Of a DNA stretch of 64,000 nucleotides, positions 30,919 to 41,967 are shown in pieces. The first letter of the stretch is position 1. Each line of letters begins with the position of its first letter. The DNA comes from Diprion similis (taxonomy: Eukaryota; Arthropoda; Insecta; Hymenoptera; Diprionidae): assembly GCF_021155765.1 (NCBI RefSeq), contig NC_060106.1, forward strand, positions 751,501 through 815,500, written 5' to 3'. The position numbers and the translations under genes were made by a program. Under the pieces are notes generated by a model, which was not told the DNA's origin, made no database searches, and worked only from the letters and a program-made list of their open reading frames with translations.

Positions 30919-31417
30919 GCTCTTACAAGACATATGACTCCTCCCATTTCAAATGCCACATTGCCTGGTCATGTGGAATCAAATACGGAAAGTATACAAA
31001 CATTGGTGAATGCTCAAAATAAACTTATTGGCAAAATTCTCAACGTGGCTAAAGATATTTCTCCTGGACTCTTTGGCTCTGATGCTGTGAAGTTTATTCA
31101 AGGTAGTTACAAAATCGGTGCACAGCTATTCTACGCCCTCAGGGTCAAATAAATATTGTATTTCAATTATGCCACAGCTAATACAGTATGAATTAATTAG
31201 AATGGAAAATTTACTGGTCTCATAGGTGAATACAGGTTAAAAAAAGGCATTTTGGAAAAGGTATCAACTCATTATCAGGAAGTTGCTTGGGGTGCTGTCT
31301 CAAGTATTTTGGATCATGTTGTTCTTTGGTGGTCTCCAGAGGCACTTGCAACGCGTCACAGTCAAGGTGCTCTCCATCTCAAAGATTGGCTTCATCAGTT
31401 CATCCAAGCGAGCAAAG
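30919..31417 (+). other. Two exon-like blocks of a possible host gene
   Basis: Block 1 (30919-31143) follows TTTTCACAG and ends before GTCAAAT. It reads NKLIGKILNVAKDISPGLFG and QGSYKIGAQLFYALR. Block 2 (31226-31417) follows CTCATAG and ends before GTGAGAT. It reads THYQEVAWGAVSSILDHVV and WWSPEALATRHSQGALHLKD. The protein is unlike any transposon product I know and has a host-protein look. The simplest splice joins the blocks out of phase by one base, so it may be a decayed or misread gene. I cannot name it. Confidence 0.45.
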
Positions 31418-31503
31418 GTGAGATCCTGATAAGTATTAAAGTTGAGTATCATAGTGCCTTTAATATTAATTATAACAATACAGTAAAAATCATAATAGTA
31501 TGA

Positions 31504-31974
31504 ATTTTATTGCACTGAGAAAAGAGTTTTATTGCGGCGATCAAATTATTATATTTGGCAAATTTATTGTTTTTTCTAATTGTAACATCAATTGAAATAG
31601 CTTTGTACTAGTAATAAATGGAATATTAATTTTCGGCAGGAATATTCTCGTTGCTGTAAATGTCATTTAATATTCGGTCATGTGATATGAAGATGGATCA
31701 AGTATTTTTTCTTCTACGAAAAGTAGCTTCAATTGTAAAAATTTTTACTTAATGCTACCCATAAAACATATGTCACTGAGGTTGGGAGAATAACCTCCCT
31801 GGGTTTGGAGGCCAAGTGTTTAAGCCTGGATACCGAACATTATCGCTGTTATTGAGTATTCCATGTCTCTACAGCGCGTGCTATTCAGAACCCAGTTCAG
31901 AACTATTTGGACCGCATTCAATTCTTCTCTCTATACGCTATTTGTGTTATTTTCAATTAAAGTCAATAGATTAT
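31504..31974. other. Noncoding, nothing recognised
   Basis: AT-rich with no supported frame. Possible intron or intergenic sequence downstream of the exon-like blocks. Confidence 0.5.
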
Positions 31975-31978
31975 TTAA

Positions 31979-32478
31979 CCCTTAGTAGCCACACCGGCTC
32001 ATAAAAAGTGAAATTAGAGGTCTAAAATGTGTATTTAAAAGCTAATGAAACAAGAAAAAAGCAAATTTTATGATTTGTAATTTTTTTCATTTTTCCCTCC
32101 AGTAATTTTGAAAAATAAATATACTTTTTGAACGATCGGCGGATATTGTTATTTTGTTTATGGTAGTGGTATATGTTGTGCGTAAAATCTCAAAATTTTA
32201 GCCCTTAATATTGAAAAATGTCGAAGTAATGAATTTTTTTAAGAAAAAAACCGATTTTGCTGAATTTTCACATATATATGATCAGTTTTGAGAACGCCAT
32301 CTATAAATTGTCTGATAAAAATCTTTAGAAATGTTGAAAAACTCTTTAACAAACATGAAACAATCGGTTAGAGACTTAAAACACCCATATGTCTTATACA
32401 ACTAGGTTTTTCAGCTTGGGGTAATGAGTTACCCCATGTGGCTGCTATGTGACCTGCATGAGGTGTGGCCCCTAAGGG
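31979..32478. mobile_element. 500-bp MITE with TTAA duplication
   Basis: Ends CCCTTAGTAGCCACACC and, inverted, CCCTTAGGGGCCACACC. TTAA flanks both sides (31975-31978, 32479-32482). TTAA targeting is the hallmark of piggyBac-type transposases. No coding capacity. Confidence 0.85.
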
Positions 32479-32489
32479 TTAAGGTTTGC

Positions 32490-34065
32490 GTCAACTGACC
32501 ATTTGTTCTGCTTGCGCCTGTCGTGACCGAATACACAGCTATATTGTGCTCTCAACAGAATTCTTTGAATTGTTCACTGATAAAGTAGCGACCCTGATCC
32601 TCAATTACCCGAATAGGTGGTCCAAAGAGGCTGACGGTCAAGTGTCTCAGTATGCTTAAGTAACACATACTTCGTGAACATGTCAATAATTACATAGACG
32701 TATTCCTTTTGTTCGCTTGCACGGTTCAATTTATGGAACAACTACCGTCGGTATTGGGTGTAACTGGATTTTCTAAGCGCTAGATGCACTCTTGCATGCT
32801 TTACATGAATGAACGCAAGCTTATACGGATTTTCTCACGACTTTTGACATGGATGAGGACCGGAATTTATCGTGAATTTTATCGCGTATTTTGTCAAAGC
32901 CTAGGTGTTTTATCTCTGAACGGACATGGTTGACGAGTAACCATTCAAGGTACTATCGGAAGCCAAGAGCTAGTCTTGCTACGCTCTACCTTCTTAAGCA
33001 AAATGATATTTCGAATGTAGTACGTGCAGGTGATATCCTTAGGAAAAATTTTGTTCTTCCACTGGGAAATAATTTCCACCATTTCGGCATCACGTAGTTC
33101 CTACACTGGCAGCAACCCTTGATGAAGCTCGATCATTGAAACGCCCCTTACGTTTCCGGTATCAGGTCTTACGGCAAGTATGCTCTCGCGTGTAGGAGGT
33201 GGATTCCTGGATAGGTAATCTGTGTGTGCCATGCATCGACCTTCGCGACGCACGATGTCGAAGTCGTATGACTACAGTACTGTCCACCATGGATTAACGC
33301 GAGGGGTAAGATCGTATTCCGTGCGCGAAGCTTTCAAAGGGTTGCAGTTTGTATGAACTGTAAAATGCTACCTGAAAAGGTAATATCGGAAATTTTCCAC
33401 TGCGCGAACAACGGCCAAGTTTTTTGATGCTCATAGGAGTGATAGCGATCGGTGGAGTGGCAACGGTCATAAGCTAACACGCGAGGTTCCGTTGCTAAAT
33501 AAGGGTAGCTCCATACCCTCTGCAGCTATCATCGGTGTGCAATTCGGGTTTCACGCTAGTGTCAAGGATTACTACAACCAGTTCAGATGTCAGAATTTGA
33601 ACGATCCTTTTGTGGATTTGATAATGCTTTTCGGTTCACTTCAACTCTCTCTTAAAACTAGGGAGGGGATATAATGGCCCCATTCATTGTGAGAAATTTT
33701 AAATGAATTGTCTGAAGTACGAGGTGAGGCCAATGAATTGACGGACTTGAGTGGCCGTACGCGATCTTTGTAGTTCGGTCAGTGCTTAAATTTCACGCGG
33801 ATTCGGTCGGATTTCACTTGCCCGTAGTACCTAACCTAGGTAGGGTATCTCGCGTTTCATTAACCGGCAATTCTGAATGTGGAAGGAAAATCTCGATTTC
33901 GATGAAGCGCTCAGCAACGTCTTGAGGTGTCTAAATTTCTCAGCTACAGCAGCACATGGGCTCAAAACTTTGAGCGCGGCATTAATTGACTACTGGAACA
34001 CCAACAGTGCACCTTTAAGCCCGAACGGCATGCCGAAATATTCGTATCGACCATTTGGAGTGTGC
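32490..34065 (-). pseudogene. Gypsy pol relic (RT, RNase H, integrase)
   Basis: Reading the minus strand downward: RT with RYEYFGMPFGLKGALLVFQ (near 34050), HLKTLLSASSKSRFSFH (near 33900); RNase H with NLAVVRAVENFRYYL (near 33410), TPRVNPWW and MAHTDYLSRNPPPTRE (near 33210); integrase with EYVYVIIDMFTKYVLLKHTE (near 32680) and VIEDQGRYFISEQFKEF (near 32600). Stops and frameshifts are frequent and the central RT catalytic box is missing. This is an old copy. Confidence 0.75.
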
Positions 34066-34460
34066 ATTGGATTAGATTTCGGGTTGATGGGTTATAGGGA
34101 TTCCAGGGGCCGGCGACTGAATCAAGATTCGCGGCAGCGAATTAGGATTGATATTTTTCGATTGAGGCCTGAAAACAGGCGGGGGGGGGGGGGGGTAGAC
34201 CTAAATATGGTATAATCTCATTTATTATTGATTTTTTCGTGTAAACGATGATACACTAATTTGTTGAAAATTAAATTTACTAGAACTTTGATGCCGATCT
34301 TTGTTTTGTTGTGAGATTGATATTTTTGGTACGCACACCTACGGTAAAGGGAAAGAGGGGTGTAAATCAACCATTTCTTGAATTATATAACTTTTGCAAT
34401 GAAAAAAATTGACATTAATTTGTTCTTCAGTACACTTTTGTAAACCCTTCAAAATTCGAA

Positions 34461-36980
34461 TTATAACCGGTTAGAAAGTTTAGCCGGTGGTCCGGCCAGG
34501 TCTGGATCGTCTGATTCTTCCTCGTGAGTATTGATAACTTCTTCCAGAAGCTTAGAAGGATTGGTGGTAACTCCTTCTAAAGGTAGGTTCATGTCACCAT
34601 CGATGTTATCTTCATCGAGCAGCCCTCGAATTACGAAGATGTTATCACACGTTTCTGCGCCGCAGTTGTAGCATGAGACAGAACATTTGAGCCCTGCTTT
34701 GCGATAACCACACATTTTTCCACACATCGTTTTGCATTTGCACGAAATTGTCTTCGGCAAAAATTCTGATGCTAGATTGGCAATTTTAGCGACAGGTTCT
34801 AGTCCACGATTAGTTTTCTCCCAGCCCCATTTCGTAGCGTCAGCTTCATACTCCATCCACATTTGCTCCTGCAGGTACGTCCTGTATGTATTGTAACGAA
34901 CCCGGTTCCTGAGGCTCACAGCCTGAGAGAAACCATGCCGAGTGAGTTCTTCCGAATTCTATCGAATTAAATAATCATTAAATTTTGGACCTCCTCTTGT
35001 TTGGGAAAAAGATGGCTTAATAAAACTCGCCTAAAAGACCAAGATGTTAGCTATGCAGACTAGACGTAATGGTAAGCCGCCTCAATTTATGAACAATCAC
35101 TACAGTAGTAACTCCCGTTTTGTCGACAAATGCAACATGTGCGACCGGTTCAGAGATAAGTACTGCAGCGTATGACACCTGTCGACGACACTGGTTAGCC
35201 GGTGTGCCCTTCTAATCACGGACCTGTGCAGCAGAGGCCGTCTCCCTATCAATCAGCTGCGGATAGAAGATCCAGAAACAGCTGCAGACTTGCAGACCAG
35301 GGACTGCGTGGCTGCCTGTCAAATCTAATCTTTACGATAGTGATCGACAAAGAAACAAACCCCGTTATGCACTTTACTATTCATTCAACAATTTTAATGA
35401 AATTAAAGTCACGCGAAATGATACAATCAAAATCAAATAATATAACATAAAAATAAACTTAAAATCTACGATATAAAAGAAAATTTAACAAACTAAATAA
35501 ATTAAAAATAAAATATGCCAGAATTTGTCGGTTCGGCTCTTATCACTTTAGTTTGTTCAAATTGCTACTCTCCCTCGACTCGATTATTTCATTTGCCTCC
35601 CGCGGCCACTACTTCTTTCTTTCTAAGTGTTATCGAAAATCTAAATGACGCTAATTTAGGTCGTGCGCTCCAGGATGAGTCACACGCCTTGCAAATAGGT
35701 GAGACAGGTAGGCCTATTGCCGTACATCTGCTAACGTTGCCGGTCGCGTGCCTTTATTTATAGTGGCACCGTCCGTCATCGTCACGCTGCGCTGCTGTCA
35801 GTTTTTCTGTCCGTGTGTCCAGTCCTCCTGGCCAGTGGTCATTGCGCGCGTGAAGTGCGTGTCTGTGCGCGTGCCTGTGCGTGGGGTTTTGACGCGCAGA
35901 TTTACGTCACGTGCTGCCTGTTTTGGCGGTATGAAGTGCGTTATTGCGGCGAAATTGGTGGTTCGTCTTCGTATATCCTCGGAGGCTTTCGCTGAGGCTC
36001 GGGCCTCGGTGTCACATCGGCTACAGCTGTCACCCGTGGTGCTGGCTGACCGCTGTACCGTTACAGTATGTTGTTCCGCTGCTGCCAAGGTAGGTGGAAG
36101 TGTCGCAAACTTGAATTTGCTATCGTGACTAATTTTGTGAAGTTCTTCAATTTCAGATTGTTTAGTGATTGAACATTTACATTGCCTTCAAACAATGCGA
36201 TTAGGAAGCATTCCTTTGTAAATGTCTGCCTTGCGGAACAAGCTCAGAGCTTTGTTCTACTTGTCATTTTCATTGACAGTGTTGTAGAATTTTAATTTTT
36301 CTGCTTGAATATTGAAGACGTAGTATCGCATCCGCTAAAAGTATGGAAGAACAAAATGTGTTTTGCTATAGTCTTCATATATTCAAAACTTGCTGGTGAA
36401 TACAATTGTTCCGGAGTCCATCCTCTGCCGGGTTTCTTGGAAGATACGTTTTTCAAATCATACCCTAAGCCAGTCAGTATCACGAGGAGATCGATGCCCT
36501 CATCGATGATCGTAACTTTGTCGTAATTCGAGGCTTCTTCAACTGGCCTGCTGAACAATGACATCAGAATCTTGCGAAGCTTTTTTCAAAATATCAATAA
36601 GCCTGGCCTTGTTCTTGCCGTTGCTTAAAAATTTTGCTGCGTCGTAAAAAGAAAGGAGGTCGCGTTGACAGTCACTTCAGGCGAATGGTGCTTGGCCGCG
36701 CGTCTTCCTTGTTTCCAACTCTTTAAAACGTCTGTTTGTGAATCTTCAGGCTAACCATCTAGCTAGTAGTATAACTTCTCCTTTCGCTTCACGGGCTATT
36801 CCATTTACTACGACGCCTAGTTCCACTATATTGACATTAATTTTTATGTTTCCTTCAGTTTCTTCGCTCGTTTGCTGTTCAATCGGCTGAATCACTATCT
36901 CTTCTCTTCGACTTGCCTTGGTTATATTCGCATATGATATTTTTACAAGGTTTCTTTGCTCAATATTGTTTACGTGCATG
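34461..36980 (-). pseudogene. Relic gene with GCDTTS block and CXC (tesmin-like) domain
   Basis: Pieces in order on the minus strand: RLIDILKKASQDSDVIV (near 36590), YDKVTIIDEGIDLLVILTGL and ILFFHTFSGCDTTSSIF (36564-36292), LFRKADIYKGMLPNRIV (near 36210), then across a solo LTR TYLQEQMWMEYEADATKWGW and the Cys-rich CKCKTMCGKMCGYRKAGLKC. This combination occurs in a repeated arthropod gene family of unknown role that I associate with mobile DNA. The CXC part normally binds DNA through zinc. The LTR insertion plus stops near 36270 and 36190 disable it. Confidence 0.6.
34892..36065. repeat. Solo LTR, 1174 bp
   Basis: Begins TGTAACGAACCCGG, ends GCTGTACCGTTACA, with a GTAT duplication (34888-34891, 36066-36069). 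It sits inside the CXC gene: coding sense stops at one edge and resumes at the other. Open frames inside it (for example 35515-35763) are not supported as genes. Confidence 0.8.
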
Positions 36981-37400
36981 GTTTTCGCTGCACTTTTGCC
37001 CTTTTCTTTCTTTAGTTTCCTTATTTCTTTGCATAGCTAGCCCATTTTTCCTGTAAAAAACACAACCATCTTCTGTATTTCTGCCTGTACTATTCCTCCT
37101 ATTGTTTCTTTCACTCTCTTAGTTACTATCGCCGCTATTTCCTTTGTACTATTTCTACTTTTGTCTCCAGTTTTATCCTCATATTTTCTTGCTGTGTTGT
37201 TTCATTCGTTCTCATTTCGTCCCGTAGTCTTCTCGTCATCCTCCTCCTCTTCTTCTCCAATACTCTTGCCGTTTTCATCGTTCGTCCAGTGTCACTTCAC
37301 ATGGTACTAGTTCGTTTTTCTCATTCCATACTTTATGTCCGATCTTACATCCAGGGTGGAAAAATTTAATGCAGATCGTAAAAGAGTATGTGTTTGTACT
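36981..37400. other. No supported gene
   Basis: Pyrimidine-rich on the plus strand. It may be 5' sequence of the CXC-gene relic; stops are frequent. Confidence 0.4.
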
Positions 37401-37989
37401 TACAGAGAGTGAGTGAGTGATTCGTATATTTAGCTCTAGGGGTTAACCCATAAGAGCTTGCAGCATATGTTACAGAATAAAGTATTACAATATTCTAGTA
37501 ATTCTAACTCAACCTAATTAGGAGGAGCGCTATAGCATGCCATGCATGCGATATCGCACGTGAGTACGATTAGTTTACATCTTTATTTTGGTTTTGAATG
37601 TGTGTGGTGCTAGGGCCGATCGGATATGGATTCACGTGGTATAGATAGTCGCAGGTTTAGGATGCACGAGGAGTTTTAACCTATTCACAAGCATTGGGAT
37701 ATGAGGGAAATGAAATTAAATGAAGTCTAATTATGAGATTAACTCAGTCGAGTAGTAACCAGGAGAGTAACCGCGATTTGAAAGAAGCTAATGTGGGCGC
37801 AGAACGAACCGCCTCAGGGAGGCTGTTCCAAACATATACGGCTCTGCATCTGAACGATCCTTGGCCGATGACTGTCCGAGCGAAGGGGGTGGCAAGGTCC
37901 AGATTCGAACCCCGGTGGACACGATCGGTTACCTCGTGACGGTACCTGAGCAGATTCCGAAGGCCAGTCGGCCTACCATGGCTCAGCAC
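37400..37989 (-). pseudogene. LINE 3' tail b
   Basis: The last ~80 RT-protein codons (37989-37744) read CRAVYVWNSLPEAVRSAPTL and FKSRLLSWLLLD, the usual end of Jockey/R1-like ORF2 proteins. A ~340-base 3' UTR follows down to a short repeat of ATTCACTC type near 37410. It is 5'-truncated, as is common for LINE insertions. Confidence 0.7.
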
Positions 37990-38044
37990 CGCATATGTCA
38001 GGGCATATGTCAGAGGGGGAGGGAGAGTGGGAGAGAGGGGGGGG

Positions 38045-39293
38045 GGAGATTAGATTGGATTACATTTTATTGTTATGCCGTGGCCTATGTGGGGCCAAAG
38101 GGAAATCCAACAGTACGAGCATATACATATTGAGGGTGGCCAACATAAATAAGAGCAGGGTCGTTTACATTATCCATATGTATACATGTTACATTATTAA
38201 AATAAAAGATCAAAAACAGAATTAGAATAGCAAGATAGGATGAATAAGGTGTTTGGATAGGTGAACCAATCAGTAAAGAGACTTCTAAAATTGAATATGG
38301 TAGAACGCTTTATATAAAGACGAAGAGAAGCTTATAACTTAAAACTATTGGTACAGAAAATGACGAGATAAGCTTAAACTAGATGTTCAGAGCCTCTGTC
38401 TAGGCACAAGAACCACAGATGATATTTACCGCATGAAAAGATGGTCAAACAGTTTTGCCTTGGAAATAGCCAATAAAGGTGACTCGCGAATCACCAAGGG
38501 TAGACTATCCCAAAAATAGGTGGCTGACATAACAAAGGAATTATGATAACAGGTAGTGCGGTGGTTGGAAATGTACAATGATGGTGGACGCTCCAAGACT
38601 GCTAGCCTAGAGGAGCGACGCATATCAGGATCTGGGTTCGAAAAAAATTTTCTCAGATATATTGGGGTGGAAGTCGATGGGAGCTGCAAAAGAAAAAAAC
38701 CCAGGAAGAGCATACGACGGTCAGCCACAGAAAGCTACTTGGGCCGGATATGGCATGGCGTTATGTGTGTGTCCCTACGTAAATTAGAAATGTAGCGAAT
38801 GCCACAGTTGATTAGTCTCTGCAGCTTCAGATCTAGATAATCCGATAGATTACTGTAAACAAGGGTACAGTAGTCAAGATGTGGAAAAACTAAGGCAGTG
38901 ACAAGCAGTGTTTTGACTTGCTGCGAAAGGACCACACTGATATTTTAATTTATGCAGGGTCGCATAGACTTTACGCGAGATCTGCGTAGCACGAGTGTTC
39001 CAAGATAAGTCAGCGGATATATAGACACCAAGGTTTCGGACTACATTAACATACGGTATATATTGTCTGTTGGTAGTAACAGAGGGGAGATAATCACGAT
39101 GGAGTTTATCGAGATTAGCCGTACTGCCAAGAATAATAGCTTTGGTTTCAGTAACATTTAGCTTTAAATCATAATAAACAGGCCAGTAAGAGACAGCCTC
39201 CGCGTCAGCACTGATCCTTGCAAGTGCAGGGATAATATCGACCGCAGGTGCATGTAAATAGATTTGTAGGTCATCCGCAAAGACCAAGTGCAT
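38045..39293 (-). pseudogene. LINE 3' tail a (RT C-terminus)
   Basis: RT motif LVFADDLQIYLHAP (39290-39250), thumb LNVTETKAIILGS and NLGVYISADLSWN. Then, with frameshifts near 38900 and 38730, come PHLDYCTLVYSNLS and SATYFWDSLPLVIRESP. The 3' UTR ends in AATAAAATGTAATCC near 38060. 5'-truncated within the RT. It lies next to LINE tail b in the same orientation. Confidence 0.8.
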
Positions 39294-39299
39294 TTCGTA

Positions 39300-39930
39300 T
39301 ACCTGAGAACAGCTCCAAAATCAATAATAAAGAGAAGAAATTAGGAGCTGAATTTCAAAAGGGTATCTTTTGATAAATTTTCGATTTTTTTTTCTTAATA
39401 ATCTGGTAGAAAACTCTATTGATATTTTTCATCAAATTATGTGAATTCAAATTTTTTTCAGCATAAAAAAAATTATTAAATTTACGATTGGGATAAAAAG
39501 GAGATCTTTTTGAAAAATTCGATGTATAATTCAGTATTTATCATTATTAGTAAATTATATAAACATTGTTTATATATTTTTTATTACTATTATGTTTTTT
39601 ATGTTTTTATATTGATTTATAATTAAAAATTATTATTAGTATTAATGTTAATATCAATCTCTTTATCATTAATATTAATTTTCTAAAGTAAAAATTCAAA
39701 AATTTGAACTTCTACTTTCGCGCGCCTCACAAGCGTCACTTACGGCTGTCTTCAATACTACTAGTTTTCACGTAGTCTCGGTTTCCTGTCTTCAAACTGC
39801 ATAACCTATTTTTATCTACTTCAGTTTTAACTTATATCGTGACGTCTACTTCTTGGAACATTCTGCTTATTAATATGATTTATTTCTTTATATTGTGATA
39901 ATTTGATTGAAATTGATAAAAGTTAACTCA
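39300..39930. other. AT-rich noncoding stretch
   Basis: Runs of A and T with no frame. Nothing recognised. Confidence 0.55.
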
Positions 39931-39939
39931 AAACAAAAA

Positions 39940-41190
39940 ATGAATAAGGCAAATGTGTCGTTAATTAACAATGGAGTAAGAAAAAAATCACGGGCTAGGC
40001 CGCAATCAGCATCGACTCAACATCCCAAGTATTTACCCTTATTAAATGATATTTTTTAATACAATTTATTTTGACGAAAATCAACATCGATAATTAATTT
40101 TTTGGTTTATCAATAGATACGCTGACAAGAACCCAATAGGACATGATTTTGAATCACCATGTCATCATCCTACGAAAAGTATATTCAAATGCTCCAGTTT
40201 GACAATTGATGAGATTCTACAAAGTCGAACACTTTTTTATGATCAGAAAACTAAAGTTGCTCAAGATATGTTTTTAACCAGGAGCGGATCCACGTCACTT
40301 CACTCAAAAAAAAACCGCCAAGTCACGGATCTTTGCGCCATTTGAAATATCCGTAGTAATATGTAAAAAAAAATACAATTTCAAGGATTTCGAGCTATGT
40401 AAAGTTTTGTATACCACTGTTGCACTGCTATGTTTGAAAATTCATATCTCCGAAAGTATACATCGGAGCGGACTGATCCTGCAATCATTCTGTTCGTAAA
40501 AGAATGCGCTTTGATGGAAAAAGAATTATTTGGAGAAAAAAAACTTCTTTCAATATTTTTTTACCGTTTTTTTTCGATTTCGCTGCTATTTCTGCGGGAC
40601 TAACAACAATTCATGGAGATAATTTTTTTCGGATACCTGTATCCTTCCTCTTTAATCCTAAAAAAAAAAAATTGATGGAGAAGTTACCAGGGCCGGAGAA
40701 AAAAAATGAAACGTCTCGTCGCGCGTCACCGCGCGCACCGATCCACGTCAGCGCTACTCCCGCGAATTCGGTGTGTTGTGTATATGTATATGTATCGAAG
40801 TAAGGAGGTCAGTCGCATGACTTCAGGTTAAAGAAGCTGCATAACCGTTGAAAGAAATGGTGAAAAAATATCGGTTCAGAAGCATCTGATGTTGAATTAT
40901 CTGAGAGAATTGTATCGATTATTCCGTGATCGTTATCCGGGTAAAAAAATCGGTGTTTCTAAATTTGCATAGTTGGTGAATTTTTAGTAGTATGCGATTT
41001 TGCTGAGAATTATGCATTTGTTGTACAAGATTCCACGCAAGGGTTTTACTAGACCAATACCTAATCAGGCGACTATTCATCCAATCGTGGTTTACCATAA
41101 AATTTACGCCGACGACCGGTTGAGATATTTTAGTTTTTTGATCATTTCAGAGCATCTGAAACATAATCAGGAAGTAAGAGGGAAGGAGAC
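39940..41190 (+). pseudogene. Transposon-like relic with QATIHP motif
   Basis: A short ATG-led segment (39940-40030) and a block at 40118-40280 (HDFESPCHHPTKSIFKCSS, KTKVAQDMFLTR) look like exons. At 40860-41190 the plus frames read ISVQKHLMLNYLRELYRLFR, CDFAENYAFVVQDSTQGF, and NQATIHPIVVYHK, SEHLKH. The CDFAENY/QATIHP/SxxLKH set belongs to a repeated arthropod family with a DDE-like core, named here only by motif. Frameshifts and stops are many. Confidence 0.45.
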
Positions 41191-41277
41191 ATATCTCCAT
41201 GTTAACAAATGTGGACCACATTGTGGTCGGAAAATTTTTTTTAGTACCGATAGCGCCGTCCGTAGCGCTGATATCGT

Positions 41278-41583
41278 ATGTTGAAATCATCAAACAAATC
41301 ATTTTTTGGTTTTCAAAAAGTTGAAACAGATTGCACTGTACGGAAGAGACTAGCTGTGACTTGTAATGGTGAAGTAAAAATATTTATTGACGATGAAATC
41401 ATGCCATTTTCCAAATGTATTCGAGTTAGCAGTATCAATGACTTGACTCTAATATTACAAACTATGGATGAAGTACCAGTGCATGCAGTTAGCAAAACGA
41501 CCCCACTAAATAAGATGACTCACAATGTGGCCACTCACCCGGAAAACCTGGAATCGTCAGGGAATACTTATCAGACCATGTAA
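41278..41583 (+). other. Unrecognised 101-codon open frame
   Basis: Open from ATG 41278 to TAA. Reads KRLAVTCNGEVKIFIDDEIM and INDLTLILQTMDEVPVHAV. Balanced composition, no membrane segment or known motif. An AG after a T-rich run just upstream could be a splice acceptor. It may belong to the relic before it. Coding status unclear. Confidence 0.3.
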
Positions 41584-41967
41584 GAAAATATCAATTTCCT
41601 TAAAGAAACTTTCAATAATTCCGTGAGAACATTTTTTTTCTCAGCCATTTTGCATAAAAATTATAGTAATTAATTTATATGAATTAACTTGGAAAATATA
41701 TCAAAACGTTAGTTTTATGAGTCTTCTGAATCAGGATATCTCCAGGCGTATCGCATTCTATGGTTCTAATCTAGTTTTGAGTGTAAGGGCCGCAAAAATG
41801 TAAACTGAAATTGTACATAATTAATTCAAAATGTAATAGCAATAAGTATCACTGTTATGAATTGTTTTATCATGTTATCTTATACAATGTAGGATGAATT
41901 CTTGAATATGTAGGTTTTTTAATTAACAACAAACCAATTTGATGTCAACGTTCCGACTATGGATTCG

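Noticed and set aside
35515..36128. Genes in the 1174-bp solo LTR
   Set aside because: The open frames have low-information content and no motif. They sit wholly within the insertion.
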